From a bacterium (GTDB lineage: Bacteria; Electryoneota; RPQS01): DNA of 64,000 nt. The DNA is taken from assembly GCA_016721565.1 (NCBI GenBank), contig JADKHW010000008.1, positions 47,044 through 111,043 of the forward strand, written 5' to 3'. Of this stretch, positions 17,093 through 24,831 are shown in pieces (position 1 is the first letter of the stretch; every line of letters begins with the position of its first letter). The position numbers and the translations under genes were made by a program. Below the pieces are notes generated by a model that saw only the letters and a list, made by a program, of their open reading frames with translations, was not told where the DNA came from and made no database searches.

Positions 17093-18319
17093 CTATTTCT
17101 TCATTAAAACGGGAACAACCTGATTGACGGGAACCCAGCCTGCACGCACACCAAGTTTTGTAATGGTATCGCCTTCTTTCAGCGGAACCATCGGCACATC
17201 AAGCAAATCCATCTCTTTCTTCTCGCCGGAAACATCCACCTTGACACGCGCAAAACAAAGTTTATCGCCGCATCCCCAATCGTCCGTGACGGTTTTCTGC
17301 TTTCGGGCTTTCCAGTTTGCTGTCGGCATCATCGCCTCCACACCCTGAGGGGCGTCGAGTTCCAACCAATCACCGACTTTTGCAAATGCCTGGGCCGGAC
17401 GATTTTTTTGCAGAGGAAAGAAATCGTCGCCGATGTTCTTTATGCCTGAAGCAACATCGAAAGTTAAGAACTTCAGCCATGTGCCCTCGCGAGTTGCGTA
17501 GGCGTCCGTTTGCCACACCCACGGACTCTCTCCACGCGGCCAGACGCAAATGGCGTCATTAGTTGCAATCAGTAAGTTCCCGCGCCACAATGCAACATTC
17601 ATCAAAGTATCACCGGGAATTCCGACACCACGCGGTTCAAGAGTACCAAGCGCGCCGGTGTTAATCGAATAGTAGATCAACTTGCCGCCGATTTCTGCAC
17701 CCGTAGCCGCGCAAAACGCCCAAACGGTGTCTTGACGAACCCCAATCCAGCGCGGCGTCAGATCTTGCAGGGCTGCCGAATAAACACGTCCAAATTGATC
17801 AGACTTGGCATCGTACCATCCCAATCCCGCGATCGGCATCTGACCTGACTTGTAAAACGCTACTAAGCCGAACCAAACTTTGGTATCCGATGAACAAAGT
17901 GGTCCGATCTCTTCAGTTACATCTGCGCGCGAGACGGTCATTTTCTTCCAGGCGTCGGCAAATGCCGTCATTGCGTCAGCGTTAGCGGGAGTGATCGTCT
18001 TATCCGTGTTACCGTAAGAATCCTGCTTCACAATTGAGTTGCCACGCACAGGATTACACACATAGGTTGCATTGCCCACGACCACGCGGCAGCCGCGACC
18101 CTCTTGCGAAACAGGAGGAAGATTGGGAGTTCCATAGGGAACGGTGAACATCGCTCCGTCCTTACCTGAGAAAACGGCTGACCATTCGCCATTGGAAAAA
18201 ACAGCCTGTTTTTCATCGAACCCGATTTCGGGAAAAGAGAGCAAGAAATCCTGTCGCACAAGCTCAGCAGCATGTGCAACAGGACCCAATATAAAAAGCA
18301 GTAGTGTGAGAATCCGCAT
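17093..18319 (-). CDS. Secreted protein of unknown function
   Basis: I do not recognise this family. The start is ATG 18317-18319, whose A is shared with the stop of the upstream gene (TAATG). It yields a signal peptide (MRILTLLLFILGPVAHA) and a mature protein of about 390 residues. The body is rich in short beta-strand and Trp/Gly segments (for example VWFGLVAFYKSGQ and LGWYDAKSDQFGRVY), as in beta-propeller proteins. The end (GDTITKLGVRAGWVPVNQVVPVLMKK and the preceding LKE) could be an SH3-like domain. An in-frame upstream extension to 18439 lies inside the neighbouring gene and is rejected. It is coupled upstream to a small membrane protein and lies 13 bases before the OmpA-like gene. Confidence 0.7.
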   Translation of the reverse strand: MRILTLLLFILGPVAHAAELVRQDFLLSFPEIGFDEKQAVFSNGEWSAVFSGKDGAMFTVPYGTPNLPPVSQEGRGCRVVVGNATYVCNPVRGNSIVKQDSYGNTDKTITPANADAMTAFADAWKKMTVSRADVTEEIGPLCSSDTKVWFGLVAFYKSGQMPIAGLGWYDAKSDQFGRVYSAALQDLTPRWIGVRQDTVWAFCAATGAEIGGKLIYYSINTGALGTLEPRGVGIPGDTLMNVALWRGNLLIATNDAICVWPRGESPWVWQTDAYATREGTWLKFLTFDVASGIKNIGDDFFPLQKNRPAQAFAKVGDWLELDAPQGVEAMMPTANWKARKQKTVTDDWGCGDKLCFARVKVDVSGEKKEMDLLDVPMVPLKEGDTITKLGVRAGWVPVNQVVPVLMKK

Positions 18320-18642
18320 TATGTGAAGAGCGCGGGGCCTTGACCGGTGGGACCGAAGTAGTGTTGAACGGAGCGCAGCAGCATCACGGCAATCAGCGCG
18401 AGAATCGTGCGGAATAATCCGATTCCAAGTCCCAACCACAAAATGAAGAAATTGATGACCGTGATTACAGCGCTCGAAACCCAGAAGTCCGGCAAAACGG
18501 CATTTACTCCGCCAGACACAAAGGCAAGCGCCAGTACCACGAATAGAACGCGAATGAAGCCCGGGGCGTCTTCTTTCTTCGCCAATAGTGAACAGGCCAA
18601 ATAGTAGAGTAGGGCTTCTACTATAAGTTGCAGGAAGTTCAT
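18319..18642 (-). CDS. Small integral membrane protein of unknown function
   Basis: This protein of 107 residues has about four hydrophobic stretches (near residues 3-18, 29-47, 53-78 and 80-95), with a short charged loop, AKKEDAPG, after the first. No family is recognised. I prefer ATG 18640-18642 over the TTG two codons earlier. No clear ribosome binding site is seen. It is the first gene of the envelope operon, and its stop is coupled to the next gene. It might be a membrane chaperone or anchor for the exported products downstream, but nothing in the sequence shows this. Confidence 0.65.
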   Translation of the reverse strand: MNFLQLIVEALLYYLACSLLAKKEDAPGFIRVLFVVLALAFVSGGVNAVLPDFWVSSAVITVINFFILWLGLGIGLFRTILALIAVMLLRSVQHYFGPTGQGPALFT

Positions 18643-18735
18643 ATTCAATAACGGAGTTTTTACAAAAGGGAATTAACTGGAAATCGAGGAATCGATCTCC
18701 TATATTGAAACGAGCGGGTTGTGTTGCGGACGAAA

Positions 18736-19944
18736 TTAGGGAAGATACACGACGCGCAATGGGGAAACTGAGAATTCGGCTGACTCGATTTTCACAAGGT
18801 AGCTTCCGGCGGCGAAGTTTGAGAAATCGAGCAGCCCGGAATGCTGTTCCAGACCAACCTTGCGAGACATCACTTCACGGCCCTCAATATCATAGACACG
18901 GAGCATACCCGTTTGGTGTAATCCATCTGTCCACGAAATTGTTGTACTGCTGTTGAACGGATTTGGATAGGCAGAAATCGTGAATTCAGCGGGTACGGGC
19001 GGACCGGGATCAGTTGTTAAGGGTGAATTGGCAATAACCGTTACTCCCGAAGCCGTGGCGGCCAAAATGTATTGACCGTTTACGGAGATACCGAGATCGT
19101 TGATCCCGCCTTGGGCTTGAACCGACGAGGCAAATTGCGGTGTCGCAGCGGATTGGTGCAGGTACTCCACACCACCAGCAGCTAATCCGATGATAGAGTA
19201 ATCACTGCCTGAGGCAACTGCGCGAATCTGACCTGCAGCTCCGTATTGCCCGGCAAGCGAGTAGGTACTCTTGTTTAGAGCACTGAACTGTAAGCCTTGT
19301 GCGAAATTCACGTACGTCCCACCAAGGGCTACGCTGGTGTACTCATTCGAGCCAAATTCATCTACTGAGCTTAGCGTGACAGTACCCTGACTCACAGTCC
19401 AACCAAGCACAAACGCTCCGGTTACGCCGGCACAGTGAATCTTGTGTGCGGCTGCATCGACGGCCACTCGGTTGGCCGCTCGGCCAAACGTGGTCAGCAA
19501 GTGCGGCTGGCTGGGATTGCTAAGCCCGTAGAAAGAAACATTGAGTCCGGTAGCAGCGGCCAAAAACGTGTCTCCAATAGCAACATGCTCTATCGGAGAT
19601 GAGGCTTGGACGTTACGCACCCAAGTAGGTGATTGCAAGTTGGAGATGTCAATGACGACAATTCCGCTTCCTTGGCCGGCGCAATAGGCGTAGTTGCCGC
19701 GCACCGCAACGGCGGAGAGCGTGCCAACACCCGGCGCATTCTGACCGATTACTTCAGGAGATTGCGGGTTGGAAAATGAAATAATAGTCATTGCATTTGC
19801 GCCGACAGCAAAGGCATTTGTCCCGACAACGGCGATACCTTCGCGCGGGGTCAGGGGAACACTTCCGCGCACAGTTAAGTACTGCGAATACCCGTTTGCC
19901 GCCCATAGCAGGACTGTAGCCCAGAGAATTGCCATTGTTTTCAT
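18736..19944 (-). CDS. Secreted beta-propeller (LVIVD-like) protein with C-terminal sorting domain
   Basis: This is an exported protein of about 402 residues. ATG 19942-19944 is chosen because GAGGA lies eight bases upstream. It gives a signal peptide (MKTMAILWATVLLWAANGYS). Residues about 25-310 contain repeats of the type ...VVIDISNLQSP, FSNPQSPEVIG and YGLSNPSQPHLL, as in LVIVD/bacterial beta-propellers. The last 80 residues begin SAYPNPFNSST and end in a short beta-rich stretch, the type IX-style sorting domain. The protein is probably exported across the outer membrane and anchored or released. No terminator is evident before the operon downstream, so read-through is possible. Confidence 0.8.
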   Translation of the reverse strand: MKTMAILWATVLLWAANGYSQYLTVRGSVPLTPREGIAVVGTNAFAVGANAMTIISFSNPQSPEVIGQNAPGVGTLSAVAVRGNYAYCAGQGSGIVVIDISNLQSPTWVRNVQASSPIEHVAIGDTFLAAATGLNVSFYGLSNPSQPHLLTTFGRAANRVAVDAAAHKIHCAGVTGAFVLGWTVSQGTVTLSSVDEFGSNEYTSVALGGTYVNFAQGLQFSALNKSTYSLAGQYGAAGQIRAVASGSDYSIIGLAAGGVEYLHQSAATPQFASSVQAQGGINDLGISVNGQYILAATASGVTVIANSPLTTDPGPPVPAEFTISAYPNPFNSSTTISWTDGLHQTGMLRVYDIEGREVMSRKVGLEQHSGLLDFSNFAAGSYLVKIESAEFSVSPLRVVYLP

Positions 19945-20019
19945 CTTCATAATCCTCAAAATATCAAAAAATACAACCTCTTGCAAGCACAAGTGGCCCA
20001 TTTGGCCAAGTTTGCCTCA

Positions 20020-20048
20020 TTGTGAATCTCCACCTGCTTTTGTATATT
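20020..20048 (+). promoter_or_regulatory. Candidate promoter of the EamA-znuC-znuB operon
   Basis: TTGTGA and TATATT are separated by exactly 17 bases, with a start expected near 20055 and a leader of about 75 bases. The -10 is identical to those at 24743, 37806, 55230 and 63111. Confidence 0.55.
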
Positions 20049-20130
20049 TTCTAAACTTACGGGCAGTTTAATCCCGCAAATCAGGTTGCAAGGCCCGTGA
20101 CAGGCTTTTACAGCTAAATACTCCACTTTC

Positions 20131-21030
20131 TTGCCAAATCCGACCGCCCGCGCAAAAGCGGCCCTCCTCCCTGCCATTCTGGCCGTCTCAACGGCGGCAA
20201 TCTTCATCCGTTCGGCAGAGGTACCCCCGCTGGCTGCCGCTTTTTGGCGAGGTGGTTTTTGTGCGATTATCTTCCTGTTTGCCCTCCTTTGGCCATCAGT
20301 CAGGCAGGCTTTACGGGAGATGTGGCCCAAGAAGATGGCAATGATCGCGGGTGCGACCGTGATAATCGCCCTGCATCAGGTCTGCTTTATCACCAGCTTA
20401 AGTTATACGTCTATAGCGGCCTCAACGTTTCTTACGTGTACCCAGCCGATCTTTACCGCGTTTCTCGGTTACTTTTTTATTAAGGAAGCCGTAAGCTGGC
20501 GAAGTCGGCTAGCGATTGTCGGCGCAGTAGTCGGGATGGGTGCGATTACGTTTGGCGGAGGAAATAGTGATGTAGCTTTGACAGGAAACCTACTTGCATT
20601 GGCAGCGTCCGTGTTGGCCGCAGTATTTGTCTTGTTTGCACGGACTTTTCGTCAGACAACACCTCTTGTACCATTTATGCTTGTATTGCACGTGAGTGGA
20701 TCACTGTTTCAGATGATTCTGGCAGGATTCTCCGGAGTCTCACTGGTTGGATTCAGTTCGGGTAGTTGGACAGCGCTGTTGATGCTAGCATTAATTCCTA
20801 CACTCATTGGGCACACACTGCTTAACTTTTCTGTCGGGCATTTACCCGCATTTGTTGTATCTGCCTCAATCCTTGGGGAGCCAGTCGGAGCAACACTATT
20901 GGGATGGGCTGTGTTTGGTGAAATCCCAGTTGGCTGGACATTGCTCGGTGCGATGATGATCGTGATGTGCATTCTGATTATTGTACTTGAGCCGCGAACT
21001 CCGGCAATTGCCGAACCGTCGCGAGACTAA
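20131..21030 (+). CDS. EamA/DMT-superfamily membrane transporter
   Basis: This 299-residue membrane protein has ten hydrophobic segments and the two-fold EamA repeat. Typical features are AAIFIRSAEVPPLAAAFWRG in the first repeat, FLTCTQPIFTAFLGYFFIKE, and in the second repeat PTLIGHTLLNFSVG and ASILGEPVGATLLGWAVFGE. The family exports or imports small metabolites. The substrate cannot be read from sequence. The start TTG 20131 is the only initiation codon before the first helix, since an in-frame stop lies at 20098, and no good ribosome binding site precedes it. It lies three bases before znuC, so the genes are co-transcribed. Whether it takes part in metal transport is unknown. Confidence 0.85.
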   Translation: MPNPTARAKAALLPAILAVSTAAIFIRSAEVPPLAAAFWRGGFCAIIFLFALLWPSVRQALREMWPKKMAMIAGATVIIALHQVCFITSLSYTSIAASTFLTCTQPIFTAFLGYFFIKEAVSWRSRLAIVGAVVGMGAITFGGGNSDVALTGNLLALAASVLAAVFVLFARTFRQTTPLVPFMLVLHVSGSLFQMILAGFSGVSLVGFSSGSWTALLMLALIPTLIGHTLLNFSVGHLPAFVVSASILGEPVGATLLGWAVFGEIPVGWTLLGAMMIVMCILIIVLEPRTPAIAEPSRD

Positions 21031-21033
21031 CAA

Positions 21034-21810
21034 ATGAATAGTATTGTATCTCTCTCTAACGTTACATTTCGCTACGGCACGACTGCTGCGCTTGAAAACG
21101 TCACGCTCTCGGTTGAGGCCGGAGTGTTCGTGGGGTTGATCGGTCCAAACGGTGGCGGCAAATCAACATTGCTTAAACTGCTACTCGGACTTGAGCAGCC
21201 TCAATCTGGCACGGTCCGTGTGTTTGGAGAAGACCCTGTTACTGGAACAAAGTGGCGCAGTAAGGTCGGGCACGTGCCGCAGCAGCGTGAATTTACAACT
21301 CGTTTTCCGGTCAGTGCCGAACAAGTTGTTTCGATGGGCTTGTTGGCTCGCGGATTGCCAGAGTACAGTAGTGCGCAGCAGCATGACATGACGCATCTTG
21401 CCTTGCATCGAGTTGGGATGGAGGCGCACACAAATAAAACGTGGTGGACACTTTCGGGCGGCCAGAAGCAGCGAGTGCTCATTGCACGAGCGCTGGTGCA
21501 TGAACCTGAATTGCTCCTGCTTGATGAACCGACCGTTGGAGTCGATGCTCGCGGGCAGGACCAGCTCAATCAATGGTTATCTGAATGGAGAACAGAACGC
21601 AACCTGACCGTCATCCTCGTTTCGCATGACATCGGAGCCATCTCACCTGTTTGTGACCGACTTGCCTGTTTGAATGTTAGCTTGCATTTCCATGACAGAC
21701 CTGAAAATCTCTCCGGTGAAGACCTTGAGAAGACGTACGGTTGTCCGGCTGAATTGGTGTTCCATGATCACTCGCTTCCTCATCGCGTGGTAGGTCCGCA
21801 TGAGCACTGA
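21034..21810 (+). CDS. znuC: Zinc/manganese-type ABC transporter ATP-binding protein
   Basis: This is the cytoplasmic ATPase of a metal ABC importer. Of its 258 residues, Walker A GPNGGGKST is at 37-45, a Q-loop is at VPQQREF (81-87), the signature LSGGQKQ is at 140-146, Walker B LLLLDEP is at 160-166, and the switch histidine is in LVSHDIG near 198. The His-rich C-terminus (HDHSLPHRVVGPHEH) is common in ZnuC/MntB-like ATPases. The stop overlaps the permease start. No periplasmic binding-protein gene is in the window, so the metal could be zinc, manganese or iron. I use znuC as the closest name. Confidence 0.85.
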   Translation: MNSIVSLSNVTFRYGTTAALENVTLSVEAGVFVGLIGPNGGGKSTLLKLLLGLEQPQSGTVRVFGEDPVTGTKWRSKVGHVPQQREFTTRFPVSAEQVVSMGLLARGLPEYSSAQQHDMTHLALHRVGMEAHTNKTWWTLSGGQKQRVLIARALVHEPELLLLDEPTVGVDARGQDQLNQWLSEWRTERNLTVILVSHDIGAISPVCDRLACLNVSLHFHDRPENLSGEDLEKTYGCPAELVFHDHSLPHRVVGPHEH

Positions 21811-22318
21811 GTCATTGTTTATGCTGGTTGCGGCGGTGTTGCTCGGCATTGTCTGCGGCGCACAGTCTTTTCTTGTTGTGCACAGACGCATGGCATTCAT
21901 GGGTCACGGCGCCTCTCATGGCATGATCGGCGGTGTCGGACTTGCTCTGTACTTACATTGGCCAGTTTTCCCTGTAGCTTTGTTGTCAGCGCTGTTGTTC
22001 AGCCTTGGAGTTGGTCTGTTGCCCAAACGCGATGACATCTCTTCGGATAGCGCGATTGGCATTATGCTCTCAGCGGCGGTGGCGTTTGGTTTGCTCTTAT
22101 CCAGCGTCCACGACCAGCTTCACCACGATGATTGCGGCGGCGGACACTTGGAGGAGTTTCTCGTCGGCTCGCTGACGCAGGTGCATGTTGGCGACATCTA
22201 TTTTCTTGCTGCGTTAGCCGTTGCTGTTATTGTGTTGTTACTGATATACTGGCGGCAGTTGTTGCTGTTCCTATTTGATCCCGAGGTGCACAAACTGCGG
22301 GACTACCAGTTAAATTAA
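21800..22318 (+). CDS. znuB: Zinc/manganese ABC transporter permease, N-terminal fragment (frameshifted)
   Basis: This is the first 172 residues of an ABC-3 family permease (ZnuB/MntC-like). It has hydrophobic helices, HRRMAFMGHGASHGMIGGVG near residue 28-47, a His/Asp-rich loop (HDQLHHDDCGGGHLEE) and ends at FDPEVHKLRDY. The reading frame then meets a stop at 22316. The next open stretch, in the same frame from 22337, encodes the rest of the permease. Shifting one base near 22308 and back near 22338 restores VKLMHLGSLT, which aligns by length and character with the expected VRLLNLLLL helix of the family. The gene is therefore one permease of about 268 residues with two compensating indels. 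Confidence 0.8.
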   Translation: MSTESLFMLVAAVLLGIVCGAQSFLVVHRRMAFMGHGASHGMIGGVGLALYLHWPVFPVALLSALLFSLGVGLLPKRDDISSDSAIGIMLSAAVAFGLLLSSVHDQLHHDDCGGGHLEEFLVGSLTQVHVGDIYFLAALAVAVIVLLLIYWRQLLLFLFDPEVHKLRDYQLN

Positions 22319-22357
22319 TGCATCTGGGAAGCTTGACCATTCGCAATTACAATTGCA

Positions 22358-22603
22358 TTGGCAATGAAGATTGCCGGTGTGCTGTTAGTCGGTGCGCTGA
22401 TCATCATCCCTTCGGTTACTGCGGGCTTACTCAGTAATAAAGCCTCCAATGTTGTCATTATCTCGGTTGTACTTGGTGCATTGGCTTCACTTGCCGGGGC
22501 GCTGGCCGCATTAAACTACGCCTTGACACCGGGGCCGATAATCGTCTTAATCTTATTCGGAATATTCTTAGTTGCCCGATTATTTGCGAGCAAGCAACAA
22601 TAA
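22358..22603 (+). CDS. znuB: Zinc/manganese ABC transporter permease, C-terminal fragment
   Basis: This open stretch (frame open from 22337) encodes PFAITIALAMKIAGVLLVGA and LIIIPSVTAGLLSNK, the standard C-terminal helices of ABC-3 permeases (compare the MKVVGVLLV...PAATA signature), and ends VARLFASKQQ. It has no ribosome binding site and the TTG at 22358 is unlikely to be a true start. It is the remainder of the gene at 21800. Distances from FDPE to MK fit a full-length protein without net gain or loss of bases. A bidirectional terminator follows. Confidence 0.75.
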   Translation: MAMKIAGVLLVGALIIIPSVTAGLLSNKASNVVIISVVLGALASLAGALAALNYALTPGPIIVLILFGIFLVARLFASKQQ

Positions 22604-22637
22604 GAAAACGGGCGACCAACTTGGCCGCCCGTTTCAT
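22604..22637. terminator. Bidirectional terminator between znuB and hppA
   Basis: AAACGGGCG (22606-22614) pairs with CGCCCGTTT (22626-22634). T-rich bases follow on both strands. It lies between two convergent genes. Confidence 0.75.
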
Positions 22638-22655
22638 TTGAGCAAACATAATCTT

Positions 22656-24653
22656 CTATCTCAGCAACGGTGCGAGCACCAAGGCTACGATGGCCATGAG
22701 CTTGATCAAGATGTTCATGGACGGGCCGGTTGTGTCCTTGAACGGATCCCCGACGGTATCACCAACAACTGCGGCTTTGTGTGCGTCTGATCCTTTGCCA
22801 CCGTACTCTCCTGATTCAATATACTTCTTGGCATTGTCCCACGCTCCGCCCGCATTGGCCATAAATAGTGCGAGCAGAACACCAGAGAGCGTCGCGCCTG
22901 CGAGGAATCCGCCAAGCGCTTCGGGTCCAAGCGTGAAACCAATTAAGATTGGAGCAAGGATAGCTGACACGCCGGGCAATATCATCTCGCGCAAGGCACC
23001 GCGTGTTGAGATAGCCACACAGCGTTCGATATCCGGCTCGACACCGGGCTTGCCTTCCAACAGGCCTTTGATCTCCATGAACTGACGACGCACTTCGTTG
23101 ACCATCGCTCCCGCTGCTCGGCCTACTGCGGTCATGGTTAAGGCGCCAATCCAAAACGCCATCATGCCACCGAGCAACAGACCGATGACCACATTAGCAC
23201 TCACAAGATTGATGGATGTAATTCCGACAGCGGAAGTGTAAGCCGAAAACAGCGCGAGCGCGGCCAGAGCCGCCGAGCCGATTGCGAAGCCTTTGCCGAT
23301 TGCGGCAGTTGTGTTACCTAAGCTGTCGAGTTTGTCCGTGACCTTGCGAACTTCTGGACCGAGATGGGCCTGCTCAGAAATTCCACCGGCATTATCGGCA
23401 ATTGGACCATATGCATCCACGGCCATTACGATACCGACTGTTGCCAGCATGCCCATGCCCGCGATGGCAATACCGTAGAGTTCAGCAAAGTAGTAGCTCA
23501 CCCAAATTGTCGCACCGATCAAGATGATCGGGATTGCTACGGATTCCAAACCTACTGCGATGCCAGTGATTATTGTGGTGGCTGAGCCTGTCGTTGAAGC
23601 TTTGGCAATCTTTTGCACTGGGCCGCCTGATGTGTAGTACTCAGTGACTCGGCCAATCAATCCACCGACAACGGATCCTGAGACCATGGCCCAAAAGACG
23701 CCGAGGTTTAGTTGAAGCGCGGTTGTCACAAAATAACCTGCAACCCAGAAAAGAAGCGCGGCAATGTATGTACCGGCAGAAAGCGCTTTGGCAGGATCGC
23801 CTTTTTGAAATAAGCGCACAGCAAAAATACCGATAATACTCGCGCCAAGTCCCGCAACTGCCAGATACATCGGGTAGCTCATGTACGCCATTTTTTGCGC
23901 GGCGTAGGCAGCTCCGGTTCCGGCAATTGCAATCGCGGCAACAATTGCCCCGACGTAGCTTTCAAATAGGTCTGCGCCCATTCCGGCAGTATCACCAACG
24001 TTATCGCCAACGTTGTCAGCAATCACTGCAGGGTTGCGTGGATCGTCCTCGTTTAAGTTGTACTCCATCTTCCCCACCAGGTCCGCTCCGACATCGGCAG
24101 CCTTGGTGAATATCCCTCCCCCAACACGCGCGAACAAAGCTATTGAGGACGCACCCATGGACATTCCAACGAGCACATCCTGGACTTTGACACTCGCGCT
24201 CGTCCCGTACACATAAAACAATCCCCCCAAGCCGATGAGACCGAGTGAGGCCACGGCCAATCCCATTACCGCTCCACCCGAGAACGCGGTCATCAGCGCC
24301 GCGCCTTGTCCCTTCTCTTTGGCCGCCCACGTCGTACGCACGTTGGCAATTGTGGCCGCATTCATGCCAATATAGCCCGCGAGCATTGAGCATGCAGCAC
24401 CCACGATAAAGGCGTATGACGTTTCGTGATCCGGCAAGAAGGCGTACAGCAGTCCAGCCACAACGACAATGAAGAGCGCGAGAATCTTGTACTCCGCCGC
24501 AAGAAACACCATGGCTCCCTTGTGAATCTTGGCCGCGATTCTTTGCATAACCTCGGTTCCGGCAGGCAGGCGCTTGACCATCGCATAGATCACAAATGCT
24601 AGCAATAGTCCAGCGACTCCTGCAGTGAACGATATTATTCCGGGATTCGGCAT
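22656..24653 (-). CDS. hppA: Membrane-bound ion-pumping pyrophosphatase (HppA), K+-dependent type
   Basis: This 665-residue, roughly 16-helix membrane protein couples pyrophosphate hydrolysis to H+ or Na+ export. Hallmarks are GGGIFTKAADVGADLVGK near residue 178-195, the DDPRNPAVIADNVGDNVGD substrate motif near 203-221, AYGPIADNAGGISE, and VGDTVGDPFKDTTGP near the end. In the motif GNTTAAIGKGFAIGSAAL the two positions that separate the classes are Ala and Gly, the state seen in K+-dependent enzymes. K+-independent enzymes have Lys. Whether Na+ or H+ is pumped is not settled here. The start is ATG 24651-24653, preceded by AGGAG. A promoter lies about 90 bases upstream. Confidence 0.95.
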   Translation of the reverse strand: MPNPGIISFTAGVAGLLLAFVIYAMVKRLPAGTEVMQRIAAKIHKGAMVFLAAEYKILALFIVVVAGLLYAFLPDHETSYAFIVGAACSMLAGYIGMNAATIANVRTTWAAKEKGQGAALMTAFSGGAVMGLAVASLGLIGLGGLFYVYGTSASVKVQDVLVGMSMGASSIALFARVGGGIFTKAADVGADLVGKMEYNLNEDDPRNPAVIADNVGDNVGDTAGMGADLFESYVGAIVAAIAIAGTGAAYAAQKMAYMSYPMYLAVAGLGASIIGIFAVRLFQKGDPAKALSAGTYIAALLFWVAGYFVTTALQLNLGVFWAMVSGSVVGGLIGRVTEYYTSGGPVQKIAKASTTGSATTIITGIAVGLESVAIPIILIGATIWVSYYFAELYGIAIAGMGMLATVGIVMAVDAYGPIADNAGGISEQAHLGPEVRKVTDKLDSLGNTTAAIGKGFAIGSAALAALALFSAYTSAVGITSINLVSANVVIGLLLGGMMAFWIGALTMTAVGRAAGAMVNEVRRQFMEIKGLLEGKPGVEPDIERCVAISTRGALREMILPGVSAILAPILIGFTLGPEALGGFLAGATLSGVLLALFMANAGGAWDNAKKYIESGEYGGKGSDAHKAAVVGDTVGDPFKDTTGPSMNILIKLMAIVALVLAPLLR

Positions 24654-24742
24654 CGGACTCCTTGACTTTTTGCTTTGGGAGTGTTTTCTTGCAGAAATGT
24701 TGTTAGTCTATTATTTCCACGAGCTTTCCTGACAAGACTTAG

Positions 24743-24771
24743 AATATACCAAAATCCCTTACTTTCCGCAA
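24743..24771 (-). promoter_or_regulatory. Candidate promoter of hppA
   Basis: On the minus strand TTGCGG (24771-24766) and TATATT (24748-24743) are 17 bases apart. Transcription would start near 24736, leaving a leader of about 83 bases. Confidence 0.5.
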
Positions 24772-24831
24772 GTAATTAAATAGCCTCTGGTGGGTCCCGT
24801 CACCGCGTCTAAACGGCGCAAGGAGGAAATC

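Noticed and set aside
17093..18439. Longer version of the secreted protein starting at 18439
   Set aside because: The extra 40 residues lie inside the neighbouring membrane protein gene and hide the signal peptide that starts at 18319.
19958..19986. Promoter-like TTGCAA, 17 bases, TATTTT upstream of the gene at 18736-19944
   Set aside because: The start would fall at about 19951, leaving no leader and excluding the GAGGA site used to choose the start. It would work only for a leaderless message.
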